DNA of 64,000 nucleotides from Desulfonatronovibrio hydrogenovorans DSM 9292 (GCF_000686525.1 NZ_JMKT01000009.1:124001-188000), one strand, 5' to 3'. Shown: positions 1-9,416, counted from the stretch's first letter. A program made the numbers and translations. The notes: a model not told the origin generated them from the letters alone.

Positions 1-70
1 CATCTCTGGCATCTGGAACCCGGAGCGGCTTTTGATTAAAGGCAGGTATGAAGGGCCGCCAATACAGCCA

Positions 71-1147
71 TTACTTGGTCGGACTGATACCCAGCCCCTT
101 ATACAGAGCGTCATAATCCAGGTTTTCATTGACCACCTGACAGCCCTGGTTGATCTTGACCGCCTCCCGAAGCTTGGTCCGATTGAGGATGTTCTCCATC
201 TTCTGGGCTACGGTAAAGGTGTCCTCCCTGGCTACGATAATGGGAATTCCCAGGACCTCGGATCGGGTCAGGATGATGTCGTTGGGATAAATATTGCCAG
301 TCAGGATCAGGCAGGGACAGTTTCCTTCCAAAGCCACCAGCTGGAGGTCAGACCGATCTCCACCAACAATGACAGCCACATTTTTGTTTTTGTGAAAGTG
401 GGTCATGAAGTTTTCAATCTGCATGGTGCCGATGAGAAAGCTCTGGATGATCTGGTCAGCCTTGGCATGCATGGAGATGATCTTTCCGCCCAGCTGTGAG
501 GCAAGATCGCCGATAGTTATGGCTTTGAGCACATCATCATGGGGGATGATTCCCAGGACTTTGACCTGTCTGTTTTCCAGCATGGGCACTATGAACTCTC
601 TTGTCTCCTGCATGAAGTATTCAGGAACGTCATTGAGGATGACCCCCAGCAGCTTGTCACCTAAGACCTCCTGGGCCGCAATGAGATAATCATAGTTCAG
701 CTCACGGAAATAGCGGTCAATAATCACTACTTTGGAATCCAGGAGGCGGGATATGTTGTACCCGTCCAGCTGGCAGTATTTCCCTGAATACAGAAAACTC
801 CCTGAACCGCCCACCAGCATGATTTCCTTGTTTTGGCTGAGTTCATCATATGCTTTTTTGATGTCGTTTCTGTACAGCAGACATTCACCAGAATAGGCTT
901 TCATCTTGAAGTCCTGGGACACGAGAACCGGGGTCAGCTTGGAAGGATCAGACTTTATGTCCAGGAATTCATTGGTGCTGTAGGCGTCCTCATCTACCAT
1001 CATTCCATTGATTTCTTTGGGAATGGCTCCCACTGGCTTCATGAAGCCAAGCTTGAAGCCGTCATCCTGGAATTTCTTGCCCAGGGCCAGGGTGATGAGG
1101 TTTTTGCCGGAAAAGCCAGCCGTAGATCCGATATAGAGTCCGACCAT
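71..1147 (-). CDS. Phosphotransacetylase-like DRTGG-domain protein (BioD-like N-terminus)
   Basis: This 358-residue protein resembles the N-terminal regulatory half of long phosphotransacetylases (the COG0857 type). It begins with a dethiobiotin-synthetase-like P-loop region (GSTAGFSGKN, residues about 8-17). A DRTGG-type domain occupies roughly residues 205-325, recognisable from ITIGDLASQLGGK and the GGDRSD stretch. No phosphotransacetylase catalytic domain follows, so acetyl transfer is unlikely and a sensor or regulatory role in acetyl-CoA metabolism is inferred. The P-loop ends GKN, not GKS/GKT, which may weaken nucleotide hydrolysis. The ATG start has an AGGAGG site 8 nt upstream. It lies 89 bp downstream of the ADP-forming acetate-CoA ligase with no terminator between, so the two are probably co-transcribed. 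The family call is firm; the function is unknown. Confidence 0.75.
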   Translation of the reverse strand: MVGLYIGSTAGFSGKNLITLALGKKFQDDGFKLGFMKPVGAIPKEINGMMVDEDAYSTNEFLDIKSDPSKLTPVLVSQDFKMKAYSGECLLYRNDIKKAYDELSQNKEIMLVGGSGSFLYSGKYCQLDGYNISRLLDSKVVIIDRYFRELNYDYLIAAQEVLGDKLLGVILNDVPEYFMQETREFIVPMLENRQVKVLGIIPHDDVLKAITIGDLASQLGGKIISMHAKADQIIQSFLIGTMQIENFMTHFHKNKNVAVIVGGDRSDLQLVALEGNCPCLILTGNIYPNDIILTRSEVLGIPIIVAREDTFTVAQKMENILNRTKLREAVKINQGCQVVNENLDYDALYKGLGISPTK

Positions 1148-1236
1148 TGAAAAATCCTCCTGTTATGTGTTCTGTTCAGGACTTTAATTACACAATTAGA
1201 CAAAAAAAACAACAAAGTGAATTAAATCATCAGGGA

Positions 1237-3342
1237 TCAGCCCAGGGTCATGCGAACATCCGCCACCATGGCCTGGTGGGAATTGACCAGAATGGGGTTG
1301 AACTCAGCTTCGTAGATTTCAGGGAAATCATGAGCCAGCTGGGACATGGTCAGGATGATCTCCTCAATGGCGTTGAAATCAATGGGCAAGTCACCCCGGA
1401 ACCCCTTGAGCAGCATGTAGGATTTTATCTCCCGGATCATCTTCCTGGCCTCCTCCCTGGTGACCGGTCCTAGCCGGAAGGAGATGTCTTTTAAGACTTC
1501 CACATAAATGCCGCCAAGTCCAAACATGATCAAAGGGCCGAACTGATCGTCCCTTTTAAAGCCCACAATAACCTCTTTGCAGTTTTTCGGAGCCATTTCC
1601 TGGACCAGGCAGCCGGCAATATGAGCGTCAGGCCGCATTCTGGAAGTACGGCCGGTAATGTCCAGGAAGGTCTTTCTGACCTGGTCAGGGCCGCTTAGCC
1701 CTAGTTTTACTCCATCCACATCAGTCTTATGGGATATGTTGGGTGAAGCGATTTTCAGAACCACTGGGTAGCCAAAGCGCTGGGCAATCTCCACAGCGTC
1801 ATGGCTGGAGCGGGCCAGGGCTGTCTTGGGTACAGGCAGATTATAGGCCTGGAGTATTTCCTGGGCCTGAAACTCCACAATTTCTCCCTGTCCGCTCTTT
1901 TTGACCCGGTCTATGATCAGAGCGGCTCTGCCCCTGTCTCGATTGACCGGCGAGGGCAGGGGACAGGGATTATTCTTCCACTGATAGTGCTTATACATCT
2001 GTTCAATGCAGCTGATGGCCGGTTCAGGAAAGGAATAGCATGGAACTTTGCCATCCATGAGGATTTTCCGGCCTCTGGAGATGATCTTTTTCCCCATAAA
2101 ACAGGCGAAAATCGGTTTGTCTGTATTACGGGACACTTCCACTATGCCTTTGCAGATATCCTCTATTTCTGCGGCTGCAGTGGAGGTGGGAGTCAAAAGG
2201 ACCAGGAGAGAGTTGACGTTTCCGTCTTTGATGACCGAATCAATGGTTTTCAGGTATCTCTGGGCGCCTGCATCTCCGATGATGTCAATGGGGTTGTAAA
2301 GGGAGGCGTATGAAGGAAGAAATTCCTGCATCTGGCCAATAGTGGCTGATGATATCCTGGCCATGCTCAGGGAGGACTTTTCACAGGCGTCTGCAGCCAT
2401 GATGCCCGGTCCTCCTGAGTTGGTCACAATGGCCAGGCTGGGGCCCTTGGGCAGGGGCTGAGTGGAAAAGGCCTGGGCCAGGTTGAACAGGGTTTCAACG
2501 TCGTGGGCTCTGATGATCCCTGACTTTTGAAAGGCTGAAGTATAGGCCTGATCTGACCCGGCAATAGCCCCGGTGTGGGAAGAAGCAGCTTTGGCTCCGG
2601 CCGAGGTTGTTCCGGACTTGATAATGATGATGGGTTTTTCATTGCTGTGATTCATGGCTTCTTTAACAAACTTTTCGCCATTGCTTACATTTTCAATATA
2701 ACCCAGGATTACATCGGTTTTGGAGTCCTGGCCAAGGTAGGATATCATATCTGCTTCATCCAGAACAGCCTTGTTGCCAAGGCTCACAAATTTGGAAAAG
2801 CCGATATTTTCCCCCAGGGCCCAGTCAAGGATAGCCACGCACAGGGCACCAGACTGAGAGAAAAAGGCTATGTTGCCTGGATCGGGCTTGCCTGCAGCAA
2901 ATGAAGCATTGACCAGGCCGTGGGTGTTGATCATGCCCAGGCAGTTGGGTCCGAGCAGGGCCATGTCATGCTTGCGGGCCGTATTGATCAGTTCCTGTTC
3001 CAGATAATATCCTTTTCCTCCTACCTCCTTGAATCCGGCAGTAATGACAATGGCTGCAGCTGTTTTTTTCCCGCCCAAAAGGTCCAGGGAATCAACCACC
3101 AGTTTCCTGGGAATGGTTATTACAGCTAGATCCAGGTTGTCGGGCAGGTCTTCAATTTGATTGACCACCTTGAGGTCAAGAATTGATTCTGCCTTGGGGT
3201 TGACCGGATAGATATCTCCCTTGAACCCTGCTTCAATCATGTTCTCCAGGATGCTGTAACCGATTTTTCCCGGACTCGAAGAAGCGCCGATGACCGCCAC
3301 GCTTTGAGGATTGAACAGGGCGTGGAGTTGTTTTTCGGTCAT
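1237..3342 (-). CDS. Acetate-CoA ligase (ADP-forming), fused alpha-beta
   Basis: This 701-residue enzyme interconverts acetyl-CoA + ADP + Pi with acetate + ATP + CoA, giving substrate-level ATP in one step. The order is an N-terminal CoA-binding Rossmann domain (residues 1-130, starting at LFNPQSVAVIGASSSPGKIG), ligase-CoA domains carrying the conserved phospho-histidine region SHTGAIAGSD near residue 255, and a C-terminal ATP-grasp domain from about residue 480 to the end. Alpha and beta parts are fused, as in many bacterial and archaeal homologues. The ATG has a GAGGAG site upstream. It is separated from the oxidoreductase operon by a terminator, so it probably has its own promoter between 3343 and 3560. 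Its position next to a pyruvate-type ferredoxin oxidoreductase suggests that the acetyl-CoA produced there is converted to acetate and ATP here. Other acyl-CoA substrates are possible. Confidence 0.9.
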   Translation of the reverse strand: MTEKQLHALFNPQSVAVIGASSSPGKIGYSILENMIEAGFKGDIYPVNPKAESILDLKVVNQIEDLPDNLDLAVITIPRKLVVDSLDLLGGKKTAAAIVITAGFKEVGGKGYYLEQELINTARKHDMALLGPNCLGMINTHGLVNASFAAGKPDPGNIAFFSQSGALCVAILDWALGENIGFSKFVSLGNKAVLDEADMISYLGQDSKTDVILGYIENVSNGEKFVKEAMNHSNEKPIIIIKSGTTSAGAKAASSHTGAIAGSDQAYTSAFQKSGIIRAHDVETLFNLAQAFSTQPLPKGPSLAIVTNSGGPGIMAADACEKSSLSMARISSATIGQMQEFLPSYASLYNPIDIIGDAGAQRYLKTIDSVIKDGNVNSLLVLLTPTSTAAAEIEDICKGIVEVSRNTDKPIFACFMGKKIISRGRKILMDGKVPCYSFPEPAISCIEQMYKHYQWKNNPCPLPSPVNRDRGRAALIIDRVKKSGQGEIVEFQAQEILQAYNLPVPKTALARSSHDAVEIAQRFGYPVVLKIASPNISHKTDVDGVKLGLSGPDQVRKTFLDITGRTSRMRPDAHIAGCLVQEMAPKNCKEVIVGFKRDDQFGPLIMFGLGGIYVEVLKDISFRLGPVTREEARKMIREIKSYMLLKGFRGDLPIDFNAIEEIILTMSQLAHDFPEIYEAEFNPILVNSHQAMVADVRMTLG

Positions 3343-3562
3343 TATGAAAGCTCCTCTGATTGAGTTGTGGTGGTTATGAAGGATGAAGCCCAGTAGCCCT
3401 GATGTCGGATAAATAAGTACATATTAAATTCAATCCCGGATTGACAAGATAAAAATGAGTTCCACAGCTTTAAAGGGCTTTGGGCTCTCCAGACAGCATT
3501 GATCAGAAATACCAGGTAAAGGATAATAATCCAGCATGGCCCCATGCCTGGGTTTGAAGAAT

Positions 3563-3596
3563 AAAAAAGGGGCGTAATTGATCACGCCCCTTTTTT
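3563..3596 (-). terminator. Bidirectional rho-independent terminator after porB
   Basis: A perfect stem AAAAAAGGGGCGT / ACGCCCCTTTTTT with an 8-nt loop. Six T residues follow the GC stem on either strand, so it could stop transcription both ways. It lies 39 bp past the porB stop and before the acetate-CoA ligase promoter region, so on the minus strand it ends the porGDAB transcript. Confidence 0.85.
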
Positions 3597-3635
3597 CAAT
3601 GAAAATAAGCCATCTTGGCCCGGGTCTGGACAGTA

Positions 3636-4586
3636 TTACTCTTGTGAGCTTGACTCGAGGCTCTGCAGCTCAGCCATTCTGGCATCGGTCCTTTGCTGGA
3701 TGAAGTTGATGTCATTGTCGCTGAGATGCCCGAACCTGCGCTGAGTTTTGAGGTACTCCCTGACCGGCTTGGGTTTGTTTATCTTTTTGGTGATGGTCAG
3801 TCTGCCGTTAATAATTTCGTACAGGGGAAAGACATTGGTCTGTACAGCCAGTTTTGATATTTCAATGCTCTTTTCAGGTTTGCTTCTCCAGCCTGTGGGA
3901 CAGGCTGAATAGATATGGATATAGGCTGGACCTTCAATGGTCAGGGCCTTTTTGACCTTGTTCATGAGATCCAGATGAAAGCCTGGATTGGCAGTGGCCA
4001 CATAGGGAATATTATGGGCTGCTGCAATGGCGGGCAGGTCTTTTTTCCAGGTCTGCTGACCAATGCTCTGGGAACCGGTGGGAGAAGTGGTGGTGGAAGC
4101 TCCGTAGGGGGTTGAGCTTGATCTCTGAATTCCGGTGTTCATATAAGCTTCATTGTCCAGACAGACATAAAGAAAGTTGTGCCCTCTTTCCAGAGCACCG
4201 GACAAGGACTGGAGTCCAATGTCAGCTGTGGCTCCGTCCCCGCCCACGGCAATGACATGGGGGGGATCATTTTTAAACCTTTCCTTTCTTTTCAGGGCCT
4301 TGATCCCGGCCTCAATTCCGGATGCAACTGCAGCAGTGTTTTCAAAAGCCACATGAATCCAGGGGACCTTCCAGGCGGTCTGGGGGAAGGGAGAGGTGAC
4401 GATCTCCATGCAACCGGTGGCATTGGCTACAATGGTATTGGGACCGGCAATCTTCATGACCATGCCCAGGGCCAGGATTTCAGCACAGCCCTGGCAGGCC
4501 CGGTGCCCCTGAGATATATAGTTTTCTGTGGGAATATTTTTGGTGGTGATCTTTTCAAAATTTTCCAGTCCGGGATGATTAAGCAT
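3636..4586 (-). CDS. porB: 2-oxoacid:ferredoxin oxidoreductase, beta subunit (TPP-binding)
   Basis: The 316-residue beta subunit binds thiamine pyrophosphate and the proximal [4Fe-4S] cluster that accepts electrons from the substrate-TPP adduct. Visible are the Cys motif GHRACQGCAEILALG near the N-terminus, a further Cys in NATGCMEI, and one in YSACPTGW; together these fit the four cluster ligands of the pyruvate oxidoreductase family. The TPP signature is GDGATADIG followed by CLDNEAYMNTG. An upstream in-frame ATG at 4646 would add 20 residues, but the start at 4586 is preferred because it overlaps the alpha-subunit stop (ATGCTTAA) and the protein then begins at the family's usual point. It is the last gene of the G-D-A-B operon. 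Pyruvate is the likeliest substrate, but branched-chain or aromatic 2-oxoacids cannot be excluded. Confidence 0.88.
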   Translation of the reverse strand: MLNHPGLENFEKITTKNIPTENYISQGHRACQGCAEILALGMVMKIAGPNTIVANATGCMEIVTSPFPQTAWKVPWIHVAFENTAAVASGIEAGIKALKRKERFKNDPPHVIAVGGDGATADIGLQSLSGALERGHNFLYVCLDNEAYMNTGIQRSSSTPYGASTTTSPTGSQSIGQQTWKKDLPAIAAAHNIPYVATANPGFHLDLMNKVKKALTIEGPAYIHIYSACPTGWRSKPEKSIEISKLAVQTNVFPLYEIINGRLTITKKINKPKPVREYLKTQRRFGHLSDNDINFIQQRTDARMAELQSLESSSQE

Positions 4587-5751
4587 CTGATCGCACCCCC
4601 CATATGGTGTAATTTGGATCCAGTTCATTGTTTCTGGCCATTTCATACATTTTCTTGAAGTCCTTGACGGTTACGTCGCGCCCGCCTAACCCGGCGATGA
4701 TATTGTGGATTTTGGGTTTTTGGGGCTGATCGTACAAAAGGGCCTTGATCTCCTGGGCCACAGGTCCACTGTGGGATCCGGGACTCAAAGCCCGGTCAAT
4801 GACTATGATTTCTTCCACATCTTTAATGGCATCCAGGAATTCTTCTTTGGGAAAAGGCCGCCACAGTCTGATTCTGACCTGACCCAGGGATTGCCCTGAT
4901 TCTTCCAGTTCCTTGACTGCGGTCATGGTGGTTTCACCCATGGATCCCATGGTGATGAATACGGTTTTGGGACTGGCAGCCCCGTTTCTTTCAATTAATC
5001 TGTACTTCTGGTTGAACCGTTGTCCCCAGTCAGCAAGGACCTCGGAAACTACTGCCTTGGAGTTGATCAGGGCCTGCTCGCATTGCTTGCGGGATTCGAT
5101 GTATACTTCAGGCACGCCCACCGGACCCATGGTCACCGGCTTTTCAGGGTCCAGGGTCAGGGCCGGTTTAAAAGGGGGCAGAAATTTGTCCACCTCATTT
5201 TGATCAATAAAATTGATAGGCTCGATCATATGGGTCAGGATGAAGCCGTCCACATTGACACAGATGGGCAGAAGCACCCTGTGGTCCTCAGCAATCTTAA
5301 AGGCTGCAATGGTCAGTTCATAGGCTTCCTGCCCGTTTTCAGCAAAAATCTGAATCCACCCTATGTCCCGTTCAGACATAATGTCTCCGTGGTCGTTCCA
5401 GATGGAGATGGGAGCAGAAAGAGCCCGGTTGGCCACAGTCATGACAATGGGCAGCCTCAGGCCCGAGGCGATGAAAAGGATCTCGTGCATCAGGGCCAGG
5501 CCCTGGGCCGAGGTGGCTGTGTAGGTTCTGGCCCCGGCAGCACTGGAGCCCACAGCCGCACTCATGGCTGAATGCTCGGACTCCACTGGAACGTATTCAG
5601 CATCCAGTTCACCATTTGCCACATATACTGAAAGCTCTTCAACAATATGGGTCTGGGGGGTGATGGGATAGGCCGCCACTACATCCACATCAGCCTGCTT
5701 TACTGCTTCGGCAATAGCCAGGGAAACTTCCAACCCTTTGGCTTTATTCAT
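4579..5751 (-). CDS. porA: 2-oxoacid:ferredoxin oxidoreductase, alpha subunit
   Basis: The 390-residue alpha subunit carries the pyrimidine-binding domain (AAYPITPQTHIVEELS near the N-terminus) and the transketolase C-terminal domain II. With the beta subunit it forms the active site that decarboxylates a 2-oxoacid and makes an acyl-CoA plus reduced ferredoxin. A GGAGGAG site five bases upstream of the ATG at 5751 fixes the start; the longer open frame to 5817 begins with unrelated residues. A gap of 137 bp separates it from the delta subunit gene, which is unusually wide for a four-gene operon but holds no clear terminator. The 3' end overlaps the porB start by 8 bp. Family assignment is secure; substrate range is inferred from the neighbouring acetyl-CoA genes. 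Confidence 0.88.
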   Translation of the reverse strand: MNKAKGLEVSLAIAEAVKQADVDVVAAYPITPQTHIVEELSVYVANGELDAEYVPVESEHSAMSAAVGSSAAGARTYTATSAQGLALMHEILFIASGLRLPIVMTVANRALSAPISIWNDHGDIMSERDIGWIQIFAENGQEAYELTIAAFKIAEDHRVLLPICVNVDGFILTHMIEPINFIDQNEVDKFLPPFKPALTLDPEKPVTMGPVGVPEVYIESRKQCEQALINSKAVVSEVLADWGQRFNQKYRLIERNGAASPKTVFITMGSMGETTMTAVKELEESGQSLGQVRIRLWRPFPKEEFLDAIKDVEEIIVIDRALSPGSHSGPVAQEIKALLYDQPQKPKIHNIIAGLGGRDVTVKDFKKMYEMARNNELDPNYTIWGVRSDA

Positions 5752-5888
5752 ATTATCTCCTCCGTGATTATCCTGTAACCCTGATGAGGTATACACCGGG
5801 AAAGATGATTGTTCCATACTGGGAAATTCATGGTCTGACCAGTTTCGAGCCTGACCAGGGATTCAACTCAACCTACAACTTTTCCGGG

Positions 5889-6173
5889 CTAGTCCATGGT
5901 CATAGTTATAGCCTGTTTGGGACACTCGTTGGCGCATATTCCACAGCCCTTGCAGTAGAACAGATCAGCCGGATAAAAACCTTCCTTGTCCTGGGCAATG
6001 CAGAACTCCGGACAGTACAAACTGCACAGACCGCACTTGATGCATTTTTCCTGGTCAGTAAGCGGATGCAGGGTTTTCCAGTCTCCGGTGCGCAGTTCTG
6101 CAGCATTGCCGGGAGTAGTTATGGCTGTGCCCAGCTCCAGCTTCTGCCAGGCGCATATTGCTTGATCAGACAT
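5889..6173 (-). CDS. porD: 2-oxoacid:ferredoxin oxidoreductase, delta subunit (2x[4Fe-4S])
   Basis: A 94-residue ferredoxin-like subunit with two classical [4Fe-4S] motifs, CIKCGLCSLYCP and CKGCGICANECP, in its C-terminal half. It conducts electrons from the catalytic subunits to external ferredoxin. About 42 residues precede the first cluster motif, typical for PorD. It lies 18 bp after the gamma-subunit stop and before the alpha subunit, giving the gene order G-D-A-B known from multi-subunit pyruvate oxidoreductases. Confidence 0.9.
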   Translation of the reverse strand: MSDQAICAWQKLELGTAITTPGNAAELRTGDWKTLHPLTDQEKCIKCGLCSLYCPEFCIAQDKEGFYPADLFYCKGCGICANECPKQAITMTMD

Positions 6174-6191
6174 ATTTTTTCTCCTGAAAGG

Positions 6192-6737
6192 CTAAATTGG
6201 GTTGGTGACTTCAAAGGCCTTGGACAGGGCAGTGAAATTTTTGGGTCCAAGCTTGGGTCCAAAACGGTCCAGGATGACCTCTTCCATGTCAGCTGCCTCC
6301 AGGATGCCTGAGGCCTTGAGCAGAGCGCCGAGCATGGTGGTGTTGGTGATAGGGACCGAAAGGATTTCCACAGCCAGCTTTGTGGCGTTGACTGCAGCAA
6401 CTTTTGGCCAGCCATGCTTTTCCTTGAGCTTTGCTCCGGATTCAGAGCTGTTGACCACCACTATCCCATCCTGCTTCAGACCCTCAGCCACATTGACCAC
6501 ATCCAGCAGGGTAGGGTCAAGGACCATGACCATGTTGGGTTCATATATCTTTTCCCGCTTGAGTATCCTCTGGTCGTCCACCCGGACAAAAGCCTGAACC
6601 GGGGCACCTCTTCTTTCAGGTCCGAAACTTGGAAAGGCCTGGGCGAATTTGCCTTTGGCAATGACAGCCCTGGCCAGAAGCTCGGCCGAAGTTACGGCTC
6701 CCTGGCCTCCTCTGCCGTGAAGTCTGATTTCCCACAT
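6192..6737 (-). CDS. porG: 2-oxoacid:ferredoxin oxidoreductase, gamma subunit
   Basis: The gamma subunit (181 residues) begins MWEIRLHGRGGQGAVT, the hallmark of this family, and continues with the SFGPERRGAP segment seen in PorG/VorG proteins. It is the CoA-binding/structural domain of the complex. Three in-frame ATGs are possible (6782, 6743, 6737). A CAGGAG site sits directly against the ATG at 6743 but six bases before the one at 6737, so 6737 is chosen. It is the first gene of the operon, and the promoter should lie between 6738 and about 6930, a stretch that also follows the K+ channel gene on the same strand. Confidence 0.88.
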   Translation of the reverse strand: MWEIRLHGRGGQGAVTSAELLARAVIAKGKFAQAFPSFGPERRGAPVQAFVRVDDQRILKREKIYEPNMVMVLDPTLLDVVNVAEGLKQDGIVVVNSSESGAKLKEKHGWPKVAAVNATKLAVEILSVPITNTTMLGALLKASGILEAADMEEVILDRFGPKLGPKNFTALSKAFEVTNPI

Positions 6738-6929
6738 ACGCATCTCCTGGATTGTTATGGTTGATGAACCATGATCTGGCAACCAGAAACCTTGATTTGG
6801 CTGAACATTTATTTAAACAAACATGGACGGCTCAAAAAGGAACCTGTTTTTAGGTTAACGGTGTTTAAAACCAGATCATGAGCAGAATGATTCAAGTAAA
6901 TACTTGTGAAAAAAAGAGCATGAATATGG

Positions 6930-8621
6930 CTATTTTTTTATGAAACTGCTTAAAAATTTACTTTCGGCTTCTGTAGTTCCAATCAGGATCAACTCCTCAT
7001 CCTTGTTGATGATGGTGTCTGGTCCGGGGTTTATATTGATTGCTCCCTGGAACTCTATGGCAATGACACTGCATCCGGTTTTCTTGCGGATCTCACTTTC
7101 GGCCAGAGTCTTGCCCACCAGAGCTTCAGGTGCTTTTTCCTTGAAAATGTCCAGTCCTTCGGCAACCATCATCACGTTGTCTCCTCTGAGGTAATTAATG
7201 ATGGTGTTGGCACCCATGGATGCATAGGACATTACAAGATCGGCCCCTGCATGGTGGAGTTTGGGAATATTTCTTTCTCTGGTGGCCCGGGTGATGATCT
7301 GAACTTCAGGCATCAGCTTGCGACAATAGATGGTCAGGTAGATGTTCAGGTCATCGTTATTGGTGGTGACGATAATGGAAGGAGTCTTGTCGATTCCGGC
7401 TTTTTTCAGGATATTGAGGTCAGCAGCATTGCCCTGAATGTAATTTTCCCTGTTTCCTGCCACTCTGGGACTTTTTTCAACTATCCTGTACTCAATTTCA
7501 TTTTCTTGAAGTGCCTGGGCAGCTGCCTGTCCCACCCGTCCCCCGCCCAGGATCAGGACCGGGGCAAAAGACAGGTTGTAGATCCCGTAAATATCATCGT
7601 ATTTTTCCAGCTGTTTTTCCGATCCAGCCAGAACCAGAACCGAATCAGAGGTGATGGTGGTCTCTGGAAGGGGGCTTTGGAATTTGCCCCGTTCCCAGAT
7701 TCCCACTACATTGACTCCTGTGCTTTCTCTAAGTTTGCTCTGGAGCAGGGTTTTGCCTACCAGGGGCGTGCGCATGGCCGGAGCCTCGGCAATGAGCAGT
7801 TCATTGAATCTGCCAATGATATTGGCATGCATACTCACACCCAGAACCCTTCGGGCCAGAGACCGACCCAGCATCCTGGTGAACTGGTAGACCTGGCTGC
7901 TTCCGGCCAGCTCCAGAATATCAGCTGATTCACTGACTTCGGCACTGGAGATAACAGGCGGCTCTTTTGATAGTTCGCGCAAGGTAAAGACAGCATTGGT
8001 GTTTGTCTGGTCATCATTGTTGAAGAAAACCAGAGCTGCCTTGTCAGCCCTGGTTTTGCGGTAGGTTTCAATGTCATCCAGATCGCCCAGAATAATTTTA
8101 TATCCCTGATCATAGAGTTCAAGGGCCTGGTGCTGATCAGGGACAATAATGGCATAAGGGTATTTGTACTGCTTGAGTTTTTCCACCAGGGCGGTGCTCA
8201 GGGGATCAGAGTTGGTCAAAAGGACATGACCGGTTGTATCCTGAGGCAGCTCCCTGGGGGTTCTGGCCTTATCCTGGGCTTCCAGCCAGGGTGCGTAAAA
8301 AAACTGGATAAAGGTGAAGGGAAGCATGACCAGGAGGAAGACCACCCCGGACATCATGACCAGGATGGAAAAGAGCCTTCCCAAGTCGCTGGTGAAGGTG
8401 ATGTCCCCGAAGCCAAGGGTGCTCATGGTGGTCAGGGTCCAGTAGAACCCGGTGACCAGGGTGTATTTCTCTCCTTCGTATAGTTTGATGTACTGAAAGG
8501 CGAAACTGTATACGGTTATCATAAAGAGCAGGACCAGAAGAAACTTGATCAGGGCCCTGATGTTGCTTTTGGCAACCCTGCTCTGAAAGAAAAAGACCAC
8601 TTGGGATGGAATGTATTTCAT
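6930..8621 (-). CDS. Two-TM potassium channel with tandem RCK (TrkA-N/TrkA-C) modules
   Basis: A 563-residue membrane protein. TM1 covers about residues 25-45, the pore helix and selectivity filter TLGFGD residues 68-73, and TM2 about 82-110. Two cytosolic RCK units follow: TrkA-N near residues 130-250 with TrkA-C to about 345, then a second TrkA-N opening with VLILGGGRVGQAAA and a second TrkA-C at the end. This is a ligand-gated K+ channel of the MthK/GsuK type, in which all RCK domains are on one chain. The first nucleotide-binding fold lacks an obvious GxGxxG (it reads HVLLTNSDPLS), while the second has GGGRVG, so probably only the second binds a dinucleotide. An AAGGAG site precedes the ATG. 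It stands alone, divergent from the gene at 8923. Confidence 0.88.
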   Translation of the reverse strand: MKYIPSQVVFFFQSRVAKSNIRALIKFLLVLLFMITVYSFAFQYIKLYEGEKYTLVTGFYWTLTTMSTLGFGDITFTSDLGRLFSILVMMSGVVFLLVMLPFTFIQFFYAPWLEAQDKARTPRELPQDTTGHVLLTNSDPLSTALVEKLKQYKYPYAIIVPDQHQALELYDQGYKIILGDLDDIETYRKTRADKAALVFFNNDDQTNTNAVFTLRELSKEPPVISSAEVSESADILELAGSSQVYQFTRMLGRSLARRVLGVSMHANIIGRFNELLIAEAPAMRTPLVGKTLLQSKLRESTGVNVVGIWERGKFQSPLPETTITSDSVLVLAGSEKQLEKYDDIYGIYNLSFAPVLILGGGRVGQAAAQALQENEIEYRIVEKSPRVAGNRENYIQGNAADLNILKKAGIDKTPSIIVTTNNDDLNIYLTIYCRKLMPEVQIITRATRERNIPKLHHAGADLVMSYASMGANTIINYLRGDNVMMVAEGLDIFKEKAPEALVGKTLAESEIRKKTGCSVIAIEFQGAININPGPDTIINKDEELILIGTTEAESKFLSSFIKK

Positions 8622-8922
8622 AATGATCTTCTCCTTTGCTTAGATCCCTGGGTGTGCTTGGGAAAAGGAGCTTTTATCATCCAGGGCTGTTGGCCTGGAT
8701 TGAAAAAATGCTTGCTCAAAGGCATGGTGCCCATTTCTAAAGGATAACCAGATGCTTTGCAAGGCAGGTTGCATCAGAAGAGAAAATTATAAATAATGTC
8801 CCCATGATCAAGTCTGACCGGAATCAGGCCTTTGTCTTAATTCGCCATCTGCCACGAGCCCCGGGCCTGCAGAAAGCTTTGAAATATGATAAGTGATCAG
8901 TCAAATCAACATGGAGGTACAT
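8622..8922. other. 301-bp divergent intergenic region
   Basis: This holds the start regions of the K+ channel (leftward) and of the small membrane protein (rightward). The ribosome binding sites AAGGAG (leftward) and GGAGG (rightward) are clear. I found no convincing -35/-10 pair, riboswitch, hairpin terminator or small ORF in it. Confidence 0.5.
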
Positions 8923-9348
8923 ATGCTCTGGTTTCATCCTTTACTGCAGCTGTTGGCAACTATTGCGGCTTTTTATGTGCTTTTACTGGGCTGGGAAAGG
9001 TTCAAGGGCCTGCATCTTGGTAAAAAAACCAGGTTCAACTGGAAGGGTCATGTTTTCTGGGGCCGGCTGGTGATTATTGTCTGGCTGGCCGGTCTGGTCC
9101 TGGGCAAAGTGGCGGTAAACAACCACTTTGGTATGAGCGGAATCTTTCTTAACCACAACCAGGGAGCCATGATCATGACTCCGTTCATGCTTGTGGCTTA
9201 TCTGACCGGGTCAATCATGGACCGGCGCAGAAAAAAAAGGATCTGGCTGCCAGCCATCCATGGAGCCAACAACATTGTTCTGATCTGCCTGGCCCTTTAC
9301 CAAGCTTATACCGGATATCTCATCATCACCAATTTTCTTCTGGCCTGA
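8923..9348 (+). CDS. Four-helix membrane protein, cytochrome b561/DUF4079-like
   Basis: A 141-residue integral membrane protein with four hydrophobic segments (about residues 5-22, 43-62, 85-103 and 118-138). Histidines lie near helix ends (WFHPLLQ, KGHVFWG, NNHFGMSG, AIHGANN), an arrangement that recalls small di-heme cytochrome b561-like proteins and the DUF4079 group. The start at 8923 is chosen because GGAGG lies five bases upstream; two earlier in-frame starts (8893 GTG, 8911 ATG) lack this. It is on the opposite strand from the K+ channel and 68 bp before pncC. Heme binding is an inference from histidine placement only, and no function can be assigned from sequence. Confidence 0.5.
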   Translation: MLWFHPLLQLLATIAAFYVLLLGWERFKGLHLGKKTRFNWKGHVFWGRLVIIVWLAGLVLGKVAVNNHFGMSGIFLNHNQGAMIMTPFMLVAYLTGSIMDRRRKKRIWLPAIHGANNIVLICLALYQAYTGYLIITNFLLA

Positions 9349-9416
9349 GGAACCTAACCTGGTCTTGTTATTTGGATTCTAATTAATTATAGATGTTACT
9401 TAGCAGGCAGGCAGGG

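Noticed and set aside
1-70. Left edge of the window as part of a gene
   Set aside because: Seventy bases lie before the DRTGG stop with no frame that can be assigned; nothing can be said without the adjoining sequence.
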